From Brevibacillus brevis (GTDB lineage Bacteria; Bacillota; Bacilli; Brevibacillales; Brevibacillaceae), in the NCBI RefSeq assembly GCF_031583145.1, contig NZ_CP134050.1, positions 1,884,501 to 1,948,500 on the forward strand: DNA of 64,000 nucleotides, in the 5' to 3' direction. Numbering within the stretch: the stretch's first letter is position 1; the number at the start of each line of letters is the position of its first letter. The position numbers and the translations under genes were made by a program. The notes under the pieces were generated by a model that was not told where the DNA came from, made no database searches, and saw nothing but the letters and a program-made list of their open reading frames with translations. Shown here in pieces: positions 42,223 to 51,229 of this stretch.

Positions 42223-45200
42223 ATGGAAAATAACAATCCGATTCCCCAACCGAAAACGTACGGTGTCCTGGGGAACATCCCCTTGATCGACAAGGATTCG
42301 CCTACTTTGTCTTTCTGCAGGCTTGCGGACGAGTACGGTCCGCTCTTCCGGTTCGAAGGCTTCGGCAGATCGGTGCTGATCGTCTCCGGCCCAGACCTGG
42401 TGGCGGAGGTATGCGATGAGTCGCGTTTTGACAAAGCCATCGGTCATCTGCTGAAAGTTCGGGACTTTGCCGGAGACGGGCTGTTCACAAGCCTTACGGA
42501 GGAGCCAAACTGGAAAAAAGCGCACCAGATTCTGATGCCATCCTTTAGCCAGCAAGCCATGAAGGGGTATCACGATAGGATGGTGGACATCGCGACGCAG
42601 CTTGTCCAAAAATGGGAGCGATTGAATCCGGATGAGAGCATCGACGTGCCGGACGACATGACACGGCTCACGCTCGATACGATCGGCTTGTGCGGGTTCA
42701 ATTACCGGTTCAACAGCTATTACAGGGAAACGCCCAACCCGTTCATCGTAAGCATGGTCCGCTCCCTGGATGAAGCGATGCACTACAACAACCGCCTGCC
42801 CATTCAAAACAAGCTGATGCTGAAAACAAAACGCCAGTACGAGAGCGATATCCAATCGATGTTCTCTCTGGTGGACAAGATCATCGCGGAGCGCAAAGCC
42901 CGCGGAGATCAAGGAGAAACGGACCTGCTGGCGCGGATGCTGAATACCGAGGACCCTGAAACCGGGGAGCGGCTCGACGACGAAAACATTCGCTACCAAA
43001 TTATTACCTTCCTGATTGCCGGACATGAAACCACGAGCGGCTTGCTTTCCTTTGCCACTTATTTTTTGCTGAAAAACCCGGATGTGCTGAAAAAGGCCTA
43101 CGAGGAAGTGGATCGGGTCCTGACGGGTCCAGTTCCGACCTATGAGCAAGTCCTGCAGCTCACCTACGTCCGGATGATATTAAACGAGTCGCTGCGTCTG
43201 TGGCCGACGGCTCCGCAAATTGGCCTCTTCGCGAAGGAGGATACGGTCATCGGGGGCAAGTATCCGATTCAAAAAGGGGAAGGCGTTTCCGTACTGCTGC
43301 CCCAGCTGCACCGGGACAAGGGAGCATGGGGAGAGGATGCCGAGCAATTTCGTCCGGAGCGGTTCGAGGATATGTCCAAGATTCCGAGCCATGCCTACAA
43401 ACCGTTTGGAAACGGGCAGCGAGCTTGTATCGGTATGCAGTTTGCCCTTCACGAGGCGACTCTCGTTCTGGGGATGATCCTGCAGCACTTTCAACTGATC
43501 GATCACATGGACTACCAGCTGAAAGTCAAACAAACGCTGACGCTGAAGCCGGATGGCTTCAAGATGCGTGTACAGCTGCGGGAGAAAAAGACGGGCATTT
43601 CTTTCACGCCCCAACCGCAAGCAGAGGTCGCCAGCGCACCAGTCCGGGAAGATCAGCGACAAAAGGTAACCGTCGCTGGCGTGAATAACCGGCCGCTGCT
43701 TGTGCTGTACGGCTCCAATATGGGGACGGCAGAGAAGATTGCGAAGGAGCTTGCGGATCTCGCTCGCCTCCACGGGATCCGGAGCGAGGTGGCGACGCTG
43801 AACGATCGGCTGGGCCATTTGCCGAAAGAAGGAGCTTTGTTGATTGTCACTTCTTCCTACAACGGAAAACCGCCAGGCAACGCAAGGCAGTTCGTGCAAT
43901 GGCTGGAGCAGGTCGAGCTGGGCGAGCTGAACGGAGTCCACTATTCCGTGTTTGGCTGCGGAGACCACAACTGGGCTTCGACGTATCAAGAAGTGCCGCG
44001 ATACATTGACGAAATGCTGGCCGAAAAAGGGGCAACCCGATTTTCTCTTCGCGGTGAAGGGGATGCAAGCGCGGACTTCGAAAAGCAGCTGGACGCATGG
44101 AAAAGCCAAATGTGGGCGGACGCGATAAAGACATTCGATTTGACGCTGAACGAGAATGCGGAGAAGGAGCGGGGAACGCTCAACATCCGGTTCGTCAGCG
44201 GCTTTGCCGATACGCCTCTCGCCCAAACGTACGATGCGATCCAGGCGACGGTAACGGAAAACCGGGAGCTGCAACAGCCTGGCAGCGAGCGAAGCACACG
44301 GCATATCGAGGTGCAGCTGCCAGAGGGGGCTGCGTACCAGGAGGGCGACCACCTCGGCGTCTTTCCGCGGAACAGCGAAGCCAATGTCAACCGTATACTC
44401 CGGCGCTTCCGTTTGAGCGGCAATGATCAAGTGATTTTGTCTGCAAGCGGAGTGAGTGCCTCCCATTTGCCTTTGGATCGGGCAGTCTCTCTGTTCGATC
44501 TTCTCGGTCAAAGCGTTGAGGTGCAGGAAGCAGCCACACGGGCACAAATCCGCGAAGTGGCCGCGTATACCGTCTGTCCGCCGCACAAGCGCGAATTGGA
44601 AGCGCTGCTGGAGGAAGGGACGTACGAAGAGCAGGTGCTCAAGAATCGAGTGACGATGCTTGATCTGGTGGAAAAATACGAGGCGTGTGAAATGCCGTTT
44701 GAGCGGTTCCTGGAGCTGTTGCCTCCGCTCAAGCCCCGGTACTATTCGATCTCTAGCTCGCCACGGGTCAATGCTCGACGTGCCAGCATCACGGTTGGCG
44801 TCGTTCGTTGCCCTGGATGGAACGGACAGGGCGAATATCGCGGGGTGGCCTCGAATTACTTGGCGGAACAGGGGCCTGGCGAAGAACTGGTGCTGTTTGT
44901 TCGGACGCCCGAATCAGGGTTCCAGCTCCCCGAGGACACGCAGACCCCGATCATCATGGTCGGCCCGGGGACTGGAGTAGCGCCTTTCCGCGGGTTCCTG
45001 CAAGCCCGCTCGAGGTTGAAGCAGGAAGGAGCAGTCCTTGGCGAAGCGCATCTGTACTTCGGCTGCCGAAACGAGGCGGATTACATTTATCGGGAAGAGC
45101 TGGAGCAATATCAACGGGATGGCGTGGTTGTCCTGCACACGGCTTTCTCCCGGATGGAAGGCGTTCCGAAAACGTACGTGCAGGATTTGATGGCCCGGGA

Positions 45201-45405
45201 TGCGGCAGGAATCATTCGCATTCTGGATCAGGGCGGACGGCTGTTCGTGTGCGGAGACGGGAAAAGGATGGCTCCGGATGTTGAGAGCCAGTTGAAAAAG
45301 GGGTATCAGTCCGTGTACGGGGTGGATGAGCAGTCAGCCGAGAAATGGTTGGACAGCCTTCAGACTCAGGGGAAATATGCGAAAGATGTTTGGTCGGGTG
45401 TATAA
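42223..45405 (+). CDS. Bifunctional cytochrome P450 / NADPH-P450 reductase (CYP102A type)
   Basis: This 1060-residue self-sufficient monooxygenase is colinear with P450 BM3. The haem domain (1-460) has the oxygen-binding helix AGHETTS (266-272), ExxR at Glu322-Arg325 and the haem ligand Cys402 in [11 protein letters not shown] linker leads to a flavodoxin-like FMN domain (about 490-640, [10 protein letters not shown]) and an FAD/NADPH reductase domain ([24 protein letters not shown]). It likely hydroxylates fatty acids near the chain end. Compared with BM3 from memory, Arg49 (Arg47) and Phe88 (Phe87) are kept but Tyr51 is Ile53, so substrate anchoring may differ. ATG 42223 follows AAAGGAG. 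Confidence 0.96.
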   Translation: MENNNPIPQPKTYGVLGNIPLIDKDSPTLSFCRLADEYGPLFRFEGFGRSVLIVSGPDLVAEVCDESRFDKAIGHLLKVRDFAGDGLFTSLTEEPNWKKAHQILMPSFSQQAMKGYHDRMVDIATQLVQKWERLNPDESIDVPDDMTRLTLDTIGLCGFNYRFNSYYRETPNPFIVSMVRSLDEAMHYNNRLPIQNKLMLKTKRQYESDIQSMFSLVDKIIAERKARGDQGETDLLARMLNTEDPETGERLDDENIRYQIITFLIAGHETTSGLLSFATYFLLKNPDVLKKAYEEVDRVLTGPVPTYEQVLQLTYVRMILNESLRLWPTAPQIGLFAKEDTVIGGKYPIQKGEGVSVLLPQLHRDKGAWGEDAEQFRPERFEDMSKIPSHAYKPFGNGQRACIGMQFALHEATLVLGMILQHFQLIDHMDYQLKVKQTLTLKPDGFKMRVQLREKKTGISFTPQPQAEVASAPVREDQRQKVTVAGVNNRPLLVLYGSNMGTAEKIAKELADLARLHGIRSEVATLNDRLGHLPKEGALLIVTSSYNGKPPGNARQFVQWLEQVELGELNGVHYSVFGCGDHNWASTYQEVPRYIDEMLAEKGATRFSLRGEGDASADFEKQLDAWKSQMWADAIKTFDLTLNENAEKERGTLNIRFVSGFADTPLAQTYDAIQATVTENRELQQPGSERSTRHIEVQLPEGAAYQEGDHLGVFPRNSEANVNRILRRFRLSGNDQVILSASGVSASHLPLDRAVSLFDLLGQSVEVQEAATRAQIREVAAYTVCPPHKRELEALLEEGTYEEQVLKNRVTMLDLVEKYEACEMPFERFLELLPPLKPRYYSISSSPRVNARRASITVGVVRCPGWNGQGEYRGVASNYLAEQGPGEELVLFVRTPESGFQLPEDTQTPIIMVGPGTGVAPFRGFLQARSRLKQEGAVLGEAHLYFGCRNEADYIYREELEQYQRDGVVVLHTAFSRMEGVPKTYVQDLMARDAAGIIRILDQGGRLFVCGDGKRMAPDVESQLKKGYQSVYGVDEQSAEKWLDSLQTQGKYAKDVWSGV

Positions 45406-45411
45406 GAGACA

Positions 45412-45444
45412 GGGGCTGCCGGTGTGCAAACCGGCAGCCCCTTT
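45412..45444. terminator. Terminator, CYP102 / MFS gene
   Basis: GGGGCTGCCGGT (45412-45423) is a perfect complement of ACCGGCAGCCCC (45430-45441) with a six-base loop; a short T-run follows. It lies between two convergent genes. Confidence 0.8.
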
Positions 45445-45464
45445 ACTGTTTGGATGCCAAGCCG

Positions 45465-46718
45465 TTAACGAGCGCTGGATCCACGCAGACTGGAAGCTGC
45501 CTGCTTTTCGGAACGGACGGACTTCTCTTTTTTGTTCCCGATCCGCAGCTGGACGATCATCATCGCGACGACGACGGCTGTCAGGACCAGGAGCGGGGCG
45601 GAAAAATTGCCGGTGCGGTCATGGATCAAGCCAACCAAAAAAGGGCCGAAGGAAGCGAGAATATACCCGCCGGACTGATTCATCGCAGACAGCGCGCTTG
45701 CCTCTTCCGCCGTGGACGTCTCATCGATGGGCAGCATGAGCGCCATCGGGAACAGTCCTCCAGCACCAATACCCAGAAAAATGCAGACAAACCAGGGCGA
45801 CACGTGCAGCTGGAGCAGGATCAATCCGATCAGCTCCATGACCGAGCAGCCGACCAGCCAGACGACTCTGCGCTGAAAACGGCTGACGAGGATCGGCAGG
45901 AAAAGGCTGACCGGAATCTGCACCAGCGTGAACAGGCTCAAGACCATTCCGGCAGTCTGTTTGTCGTAGCCCAGTTCCTCGACCATCGGAGCCAGCCAGG
46001 CGGTCACGGAGTAAAACATGGAAGCCATCATGGCGAAGAAGCAAGTCAGGAGCCAGGCGCGTTTGTTGGACAGCAGACGCCGCAAGTCGCCTCTTCCCGA
46101 TTCGGACGAGGGCGCCGTGTGGACGTTTGAGGCATTCGTGTGCGCGTGCTTCGGTGCCTTTCGGACAGGCTTCCACCAGAAGATCAGCGCCAGAAAGGCC
46201 AGGACGGACCAGGAAGCGACGGAAGCCTGCCAGGAATCGTCCAAGACGGTTTGCAAAGGCACGGCCAATCCCGACCCGAGAGCGGCACCGAAGACCATCG
46301 CCATGGAATAGACTCCGACGATCGCAGAGGGGTTGGGGAACTTTTCTTTGATAAAACCGGACAATAAAGGCCCGATGATGGCAATCCCGATGCCGGCGAG
46401 AAATGCGGTGCCAAGCATCAGCCAGGATGAGCCGGTGAGATACCTGGCGGCCGTAGCTGCGCCAATCAGCAGAAGGCAGTAGGCAATCGTCCGCTCCATG
46501 CTCCAGCGCTGGCCCAGCTTCACGGCCGCTGGCGCGAAGAACCCCATGCAAAGTACAGGCAGGGAAGTCAGCAGACTCGCCGTGGACCCGCTCATGCCCA
46601 AATTTTCGCGGATCGTCCCCAGCAGCGGGGAAACGGAAGTGATGACCGGGCGCAGATTGAGGGAAGCGAGGAAAAGGGCGGTCAGTGGAAGAAGGTATCG
46701 TTTCAGATCCAAAATCAA
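45465..46718 (-). CDS. MFS transporter, CynX/NimT family
   Basis: This 417-residue protein with twelve predicted helices carries the CynX/NimT pattern near its N-terminus (LASLNLRPVITSVSPLLGTI). The group includes putative cyanate, nitroimidazole and other small-molecule exporters; the substrate is unknown. Translation probably starts at TTG 46718 or at the TTG two codons later, since GGAG lies just upstream. It is transcribed divergently from the LysR gene at 46847, so that regulator probably controls it. Confidence 0.85.
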   Translation of the reverse strand: MILDLKRYLLPLTALFLASLNLRPVITSVSPLLGTIRENLGMSGSTASLLTSLPVLCMGFFAPAAVKLGQRWSMERTIAYCLLLIGAATAARYLTGSSWLMLGTAFLAGIGIAIIGPLLSGFIKEKFPNPSAIVGVYSMAMVFGAALGSGLAVPLQTVLDDSWQASVASWSVLAFLALIFWWKPVRKAPKHAHTNASNVHTAPSSESGRGDLRRLLSNKRAWLLTCFFAMMASMFYSVTAWLAPMVEELGYDKQTAGMVLSLFTLVQIPVSLFLPILVSRFQRRVVWLVGCSVMELIGLILLQLHVSPWFVCIFLGIGAGGLFPMALMLPIDETSTAEEASALSAMNQSGGYILASFGPFLVGLIHDRTGNFSAPLLVLTAVVVAMMIVQLRIGNKKEKSVRSEKQAASSLRGSSAR

Positions 46719-46783
46719 TCATCTCCATGTTTCAGTATCAGGCGGCAATCCGGGTCTCATCCAGTGTATAGAGCGAAGAATGA

Positions 46784-46812
46784 TTGATCAATATTATGGT
46801 TTCTATTATAAT
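46784..46812 (+). promoter_or_regulatory. Promoter of the lysR gene
   Basis: TTGATC (46784-46789) and TATAAT (46807-46812) have a 17-base spacer. The -10 box overlaps the start of the palindrome at 46811. Confidence 0.7.
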
Positions 46813-46831
46813 CATTGGAATTACCAATGAT
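46811..46831. promoter_or_regulatory. Palindromic operator between lysR and the MFS gene
   Basis: ATCATTGG (46811-46818) and CCAATGAT (46824-46831) are perfect complements with a five-base centre. The site covers the -10 end and start point of the lysR promoter, as expected for LysR autorepression and control of the divergent MFS gene. Confidence 0.7.
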
Positions 46832-46846
46832 AAAAGGAGAATGCTC

Positions 46847-47725
46847 TTGGAAATCCGGCAGCTCCACTATTTCATGGCCGTTTGCGAAGAAATGCATTTC
46901 ACGAAGGCAGCCGAAAAAATTGGCGTTTCCCAGCCGACGCTCAGCCAGCAAATTCGGGCTTTGGAGGATGAGCTCACCATCCCGCTGTTTGATCGGATCG
47001 GCAAAAAAATCGCGCTGACCGAGGCGGGGGAGCTCCTGTTCAAATACGGGACCGAGATCATGGATACCTTGCAAAACGTCAAGGATTCCATCGCCGATTT
47101 GCGCCACATGCAGAGCGGGACGCTGCGGCTGGGAATTATGCCGTCCGATCTGGATTACCGGATCACACAGCTCGTCATCGACTTTCATCGGGAGTATCCC
47201 AACGTGAAGTTGATGGTGATCGCCTCCATCGCTATCGAAGCGCAGGTATTGGAGAGCGAGGTCGACATCGGGATCGGCACGAACGTACTGCCCGATGAAC
47301 GGCTGGTTACGATCCCGCTGTGCACGGAGGAGTACGTGCTGACCGTCTCGGAAAAGCATCATCTGGCGGATCGGACGAGCGTGACGATCGACGAGCTGAA
47401 AGATCTTCCCATGGTCATTTATCCCGAAGGCTTCATGGGCCGCGAAATCGTCGAAGAGACGGTACGACGACATGGCTTTCGGCTGAATTCCATTCTGGAA
47501 ACCAGCTCGGCTACATCGATCCTCAATCTGGTGAGGGCGAATATCGGGGCGACCGTCCAGCCGGAGCCGTTAATCCGGCAAATGGGGGATCCGAGCCTGC
47601 GGACGATCCGCATCGAAGACCACCCTCCGAGCCGCAGCCTGTCGATCATCTACCGCCACGATCGGTATGTGACCCAGGCGGCTAAAGCCTTCATGGAACA
47701 GATCAAACGCTTCTTTCAAGGCTAA
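46847..47725 (+). CDS. LysR-family transcriptional regulator
   Basis: This protein of about 292 residues has an N-terminal LysR winged helix-turn-helix (MEIRQLHYFMAVCEEMHFTKAAE, then GVSQPTLSQQIRALED) and a C-terminal periplasmic-binding-like effector domain. It resembles CynR-type proteins. TTG 46847 follows AAAAGGAG by seven bases; an ATG two codons earlier is too near to that site. It is divergent from the CynX-type MFS gene, with a palindromic site between them. The effector is unknown. Confidence 0.88.
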   Translation: MEIRQLHYFMAVCEEMHFTKAAEKIGVSQPTLSQQIRALEDELTIPLFDRIGKKIALTEAGELLFKYGTEIMDTLQNVKDSIADLRHMQSGTLRLGIMPSDLDYRITQLVIDFHREYPNVKLMVIASIAIEAQVLESEVDIGIGTNVLPDERLVTIPLCTEEYVLTVSEKHHLADRTSVTIDELKDLPMVIYPEGFMGREIVEETVRRHGFRLNSILETSSATSILNLVRANIGATVQPEPLIRQMGDPSLRTIRIEDHPPSRSLSIIYRHDRYVTQAAKAFMEQIKRFFQG

Positions 47726-47753
47726 GGATGCCGCAGCCGCTTCCCTTCGATGA

Positions 47754-47797
47754 AAAAACCGGTCGATCACGGCGTGTCCGTGTTGTCGACCGGTTTT
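47754..47797. terminator. Terminator, lysR / methyltransferase
   Basis: AAAAACCGGTCGA (47754-47766) is a perfect complement of TCGACCGGTTTTT (47785-47797), with runs on both sides for both convergent genes. Confidence 0.85.
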
Positions 47798-47820
47798 TCG
47801 GCTTCTGAGCATATTTCCCA

Positions 47821-48669
47821 TTATCGTTTCTGGTACACACACACGACCATTTTCACGAAAAACTCACGGAAGCCCGGGAGCTTTGCAAGACCTTTGAGCT
47901 GGCCGCGCAGCGGAATTTCCTTCTCATAGACGGCAGGTTGGGTCACGCCCTGCTGAATCCGGCGAAAACGCTTGATGGTCATCCGGTTGATGTACGAGAT
48001 CGTGTCACTGCCATCGGGCTTTTTATCAAAGCGGAACGAAACGCGGTCAGAACCGTCAGGCAAGTCGCGAACGAGCTCTTTGTACGCATCGATCAGCGCT
48101 TGCTCGGAAAACAGCGCGTGAACCCACGGGATTCCGATCGCATCCGAGAGATGGGCGCCGTACGGATGGTAGTAGGGAGGGAAGTTGATGTACAGGTGCC
48201 CGCCCGGCTTCAGGACGCGGAAGCACTCCTCCAGCGTCTTCTCCGGCTCGCCTACGTGCTCCATTGCATCGTTCATGATGATCGTGTCGAAGGTGTTGTC
48301 TTCAAACGTCATGTTCGCGGCGTCGCCGGTCATGAAGGAGACGACATCGGAAAGCCCTTTTTGCTTGGCAAAGGCGTTCCCTTCTTCCGCGTAGTGCGGC
48401 ACGATGTCGATTCCGATCATTTTCTTCGGCCCGAAGGTCGCGTAGTAGCACGTCTTTCCGCCGCCGCCGCAGCCGATGTCCAGCACGGTTTTGCCTTGGA
48501 ACATCTGCTCCTGGGAGTGGAAGGGGAGGAAGAACTGAATGGTCTGGTCCCCTTTTTGAAATTGCCATTCGGTATAGCTCATCTCGCCGTCGTTGGCCAG
48601 GTTGAACGGGTGGACGGGGAGAGGGAAAAAGCGGTTGATTCCAATCAAGAGTTGAGAGGAAAAGGACAT
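47821..48669 (-). CDS. Class I SAM-dependent methyltransferase
   Basis: This 282-residue protein has a Rossmann-type methyltransferase core with motif I VLDIGCGGGGKT (about residues 61-72), an acidic motif II and FDTIIMNDAMEHV, typical of Methyltransf_11/25 proteins. The acceptor is unknown. AAAGGAGG lies eight bases before the ATG. It starts 21 bases after the csaB stop on the same strand, so methylation of a glycan, lipid or pyruvylated polymer component is a reasonable guess, no more. Confidence 0.8.
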   Translation of the reverse strand: MSFSSQLLIGINRFFPLPVHPFNLANDGEMSYTEWQFQKGDQTIQFFLPFHSQEQMFQGKTVLDIGCGGGGKTCYYATFGPKKMIGIDIVPHYAEEGNAFAKQKGLSDVVSFMTGDAANMTFEDNTFDTIIMNDAMEHVGEPEKTLEECFRVLKPGGHLYINFPPYYHPYGAHLSDAIGIPWVHALFSEQALIDAYKELVRDLPDGSDRVSFRFDKKPDGSDTISYINRMTIKRFRRIQQGVTQPAVYEKEIPLRGQLKGLAKLPGFREFFVKMVVCVYQKR

Positions 48670-48690
48670 GGGTTTGTCCTCCTTTCCAGA

Positions 48691-49794
48691 TCAGCCTTTT
48701 TTTCGCAGCGCTTGCAGCACCAATTTGCTGCTTTTGGCCGCTTCCATTTCCAGCAGACGGGAGTGCTCGGTCACCACGTCTACCTCCTGCTCGAGACGGT
48801 CCAGCCGATCGGACAGCAGTTCGAGCAGAGCGGCTTCGTCCAGCCGGGTGATGTGTCCGGCATTCGGCATGCCGGCACGCTCGACAAAGCGGTCGATTTT
48901 CGGATCGTAGGAGATGCCGATGAAAGGCGTACGCAGCATGCACGCGAGAATCAAGGAGTGCAGGCGCATCCCCACGACGTAGTCGCACTGCTTCAAGACG
49001 GCCATGATGTCATGGAAAGTGACGGGCGCATCCAGCAGGCGCGCGCCCGAAGCTTCCATTTTCTCCATGATGTCTCTAGATGGCGACAAGTCGCTGGGAA
49101 AGTGCATCGGCAAAAACAGGACGTTCCAGCCTCGAGCGAGAAACCAGTCGGCCGCCTTGGCGATGACTTTCTTGAAATGCTGTTCCTGCTTCCAATCGCG
49201 TACGGAAATGGCGACCAGCGGCTTCGCAGGATCATCGAACAGTCCGTGCAAGAGCTCCTTGCCGCGCTCGTCCGATATGTCGTCGGCGGATATGGTCAAA
49301 GCAGGGTCTGCTGTTATATGGATCGGGGCTTTTTTTACCCCGCACGATTTGAAGTCTTCTCCCGATTCGTAATCGCGCACGGTAATGATGTCGACCCGAT
49401 TGACCACCCGCTTGATCATCGATCGGCTAAGTGGCTTCAAGATCGGGCCAAACCCTTGTGCGTAAAAGACGACAGGTTTGCCCAGCAGCTTGGCGATGGT
49501 GACGATGCCCAAGTAGTAGAGGACGCTGCGCGGACTCGTGACGTCCTGCATCAGCGTACCGCCCCCCATCACCAGCATGTCGCTTCGCATCAGCTCGCGG
49601 ACGATGGTACCGAAACTCCAGCGGTTGTAGGCCTCAATCCCAAACAGTTCCGCTGTACGATCTGGCTGATTGGACAACACGGCCAGGGAAATATTGGGTT
49701 GTTCCCTTTTGAGGGAGCTGATGATGCCGTACAGGACCACATCGTCTCCGGCATTGTTGAAGCCGTAGTACCCGGAGATGAGAATTCGCGACAT
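48691..49794 (-). CDS. csaB: Polysaccharide pyruvyl transferase CsaB
   Basis: This 367-residue protein matches CsaB: N-terminal ISGYYGFNNAGDDVVLYGII, MGGGTLMQDVTS and, later, GMRLHSLILACMLRTPFIGISYD. CsaB transfers pyruvate from phosphoenolpyruvate as a ketal to the secondary wall polysaccharide, and this is what SLH-domain S-layer proteins bind. It implies that the organism has an S-layer or other SLH proteins. AAGAAGG lies before the ATG. A methyltransferase follows and a 39-residue membrane ORF precedes it on the same strand. Confidence 0.93.
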   Translation of the reverse strand: MSRILISGYYGFNNAGDDVVLYGIISSLKREQPNISLAVLSNQPDRTAELFGIEAYNRWSFGTIVRELMRSDMLVMGGGTLMQDVTSPRSVLYYLGIVTIAKLLGKPVVFYAQGFGPILKPLSRSMIKRVVNRVDIITVRDYESGEDFKSCGVKKAPIHITADPALTISADDISDERGKELLHGLFDDPAKPLVAISVRDWKQEQHFKKVIAKAADWFLARGWNVLFLPMHFPSDLSPSRDIMEKMEASGARLLDAPVTFHDIMAVLKQCDYVVGMRLHSLILACMLRTPFIGISYDPKIDRFVERAGMPNAGHITRLDEAALLELLSDRLDRLEQEVDVVTEHSRLLEMEAAKSSKLVLQALRKKG

Positions 49795-49942
49795 GGAGTG
49801 AACCTTCTTTCTATATCAAACGTACAGGAAAAATACATTCTCAAGTATAATCGAGTAAACAAGGGGAAGTAAAGCAACCCTAGCAAAATCATGGGCCCCT
49901 ACATCCCGCCGTTTCGGGTAGGGTATAATGAAAGGACCGCGC
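49795..49942. other. Intergenic region upstream of csaB
   Basis: This 148-base region precedes csaB and follows the small ORF at 49943. It includes a hairpin CCCTAC...GTAGGG at about 49896-49923 and a TATAAT on the plus strand at 49924-49929 without a good -35. I could not fix the csaB promoter. Confidence 0.35.
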
Positions 49943-50062
49943 TTACGAGAAAATATAGAGGAAACCCATTGCAAACATTCCGATGCCAAGCACAGTCAGG
50001 GCGATCATCGCAATGAGCATGCCTTTGTTTTTTCGGCGCCGATAAAAGAATTCGTCAAACAT
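49943..50062 (-). CDS. Putative 39-residue single-pass membrane protein
   Basis: An ATG at 50062 has GGGAGG six bases ahead. It starts a frame of 40 codons: a basic N-terminus (MFDEFFYRRRKNKG), one hydrophobic segment of about 23 residues, and FLYIFS then TAA. The layout fits a small type II or bitopic membrane protein. I know no named family. It lies on the same strand as csaB, 148 bases upstream. It is too short for most gene-calling cut-offs. Confidence 0.55.
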   Translation of the reverse strand: MFDEFFYRRRKNKGMLIAMIALTVLGIGMFAMGFLYIFS

Positions 50063-50230
50063 GGCAAACCTCCCAACGGAAAAATAGTCCATTCTACTAT
50101 CATACCATGTAGAGCGTCCTCCTTGCTATTGGCAGATGGATACATACAAAGGGCGCATGGCCAGTGCTCGCATAGAAAGACACGAGCTGGCAGTCCGATG
50201 GGGCGGCACGGAAAGGAGACAGACGAGACG
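50063..50230. other. Short intergenic region upstream of the PrmA-like gene
   Basis: This region lies between two divergent genes. A short run upstream of 50231 contains AAAGGAGAC, the likely ribosome site. No recognisable promoter or RNA motif was found. Confidence 0.3.
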
Positions 50231-51154
50231 ATGGAAAAAATGTGGCTGAAATACACCTTGCTGCTGGAGCGGGAAATAGAGGACCTGTTTGTCGCGGAAG
50301 TGCTCACGAGTCCGTACACGCTGGGCTGGATCGAACCGCAGATCGAGGTGCTGACGACGGAAAACGGGTACGACTATGCGGAAAATACGGATGGACCTCT
50401 CGCTGGCTATTTGTTCGAGCCCATGCAGGATACGGAAGAGGAGCACAGACAGCGCCTTCGGACATATATTCTTCGGTGGGAAGGGAAGGTTTCCATCAAG
50501 GAGGTCGAACTGGTCCCGGAAGAAAATGAGTCCTGGAAGGAAGAATTCCGCGAGGTGCAGGTCGGCGAATGGTGGATCGCTCCGACGTGGACGGACCCTG
50601 AGGCGTTGGCTGCGGCCAAGCACGTGCTGTGGATCGATCCGGGGGCTGCTTTCGGGACTGGCTATCACGGTACGACCCAGGACATCCTCCTGTTTCTCCA
50701 AGAGCTTTCTTTGGAGGACAAGCGCGTCCTGGACATCGGAGCGGGCTCGGGAATCCTTTCCCTGTACTGTGCACGCAACGGAGCGAGCCATCCGGTGTGG
50801 GCGGTGGACATCAATCCGCAAAGCGAATACCAGGTGAGGGTGAATGCCGAAAGCAACCATTTGCCGGAATCGGCGGTGCGCATCGTGATCGGGGATGCAT
50901 CCGAACCAGCCGTGGCAGACTCACTTCCCGAGCAGTTCGATCTCATCCTGGTGAATATCGGGGGAGACGAGGACGTGGCGATGCTGCCGGTCGTCGACGC
51001 CCATCTCGCTCCGGAAGGTCTGGTCATTCTCTCGGGCATCGTGGAATGGAATTTGCACCACGTGCTTACTTCGTATGAAAAGGCCGGTTATCAGTTGGAA
51101 AAAGAGCGCCAATCGGAGGAGTGGGTCACCTGCATGCTGAGAAAAAGCCGCTAG
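50231..51154 (+). CDS. PrmA-like (ribosomal protein L11 methyltransferase family) protein
   Basis: This 307-residue protein resembles PrmA. It has the SAM motif LDIGAGSGILSLYCA and a PrmA-like DPGAAFGTGYHGTTQ, where classical PrmA has GTGTHxTT. The N-terminal half (about 1-125) has the split beta-domain form of the family, but is diverged. Canonical prmA in Bacillus lies beside dnaJ; no such neighbour exists here, so this may be a paralogue with another protein target. A long upstream frame exists, but ATG 50231 after GGAAAGGAG is the natural start. A perfect hairpin spans the stop. Confidence 0.75.
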   Translation: MEKMWLKYTLLLEREIEDLFVAEVLTSPYTLGWIEPQIEVLTTENGYDYAENTDGPLAGYLFEPMQDTEEEHRQRLRTYILRWEGKVSIKEVELVPEENESWKEEFREVQVGEWWIAPTWTDPEALAAAKHVLWIDPGAAFGTGYHGTTQDILLFLQELSLEDKRVLDIGAGSGILSLYCARNGASHPVWAVDINPQSEYQVRVNAESNHLPESAVRIVIGDASEPAVADSLPEQFDLILVNIGGDEDVAMLPVVDAHLAPEGLVILSGIVEWNLHHVLTSYEKAGYQLEKERQSEEWVTCMLRKSR

Positions 51155-51167
51155 TTTCTCAGCATGC
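51132..51167. repeat. Perfect inverted repeat across the stop of the PrmA-like gene
   Basis: GCATGCTGAGAAA (51132-51144) and TTTCTCAGCATGC (51155-51167) are perfectly complementary over 13 bases around a ten-base loop that holds the stop codon (51152-51154). The T-run after it is poor, so it may stabilise the mRNA end or act as a weak terminator. Confidence 0.65.
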
Positions 51168-51229
51168 GGATTTGTAACTGACAGATGCGACAATAGAGAA
51201 AAATGACAATCTAAATGGAGGGGACAAAC

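Noticed and set aside
47938..49872. 644-codon plus-strand ORF opposite csaB and the methyltransferase
   Set aside because: It spans two real minus-strand genes, their spacer and both ribosome sites; the translation has no recognisable domain.
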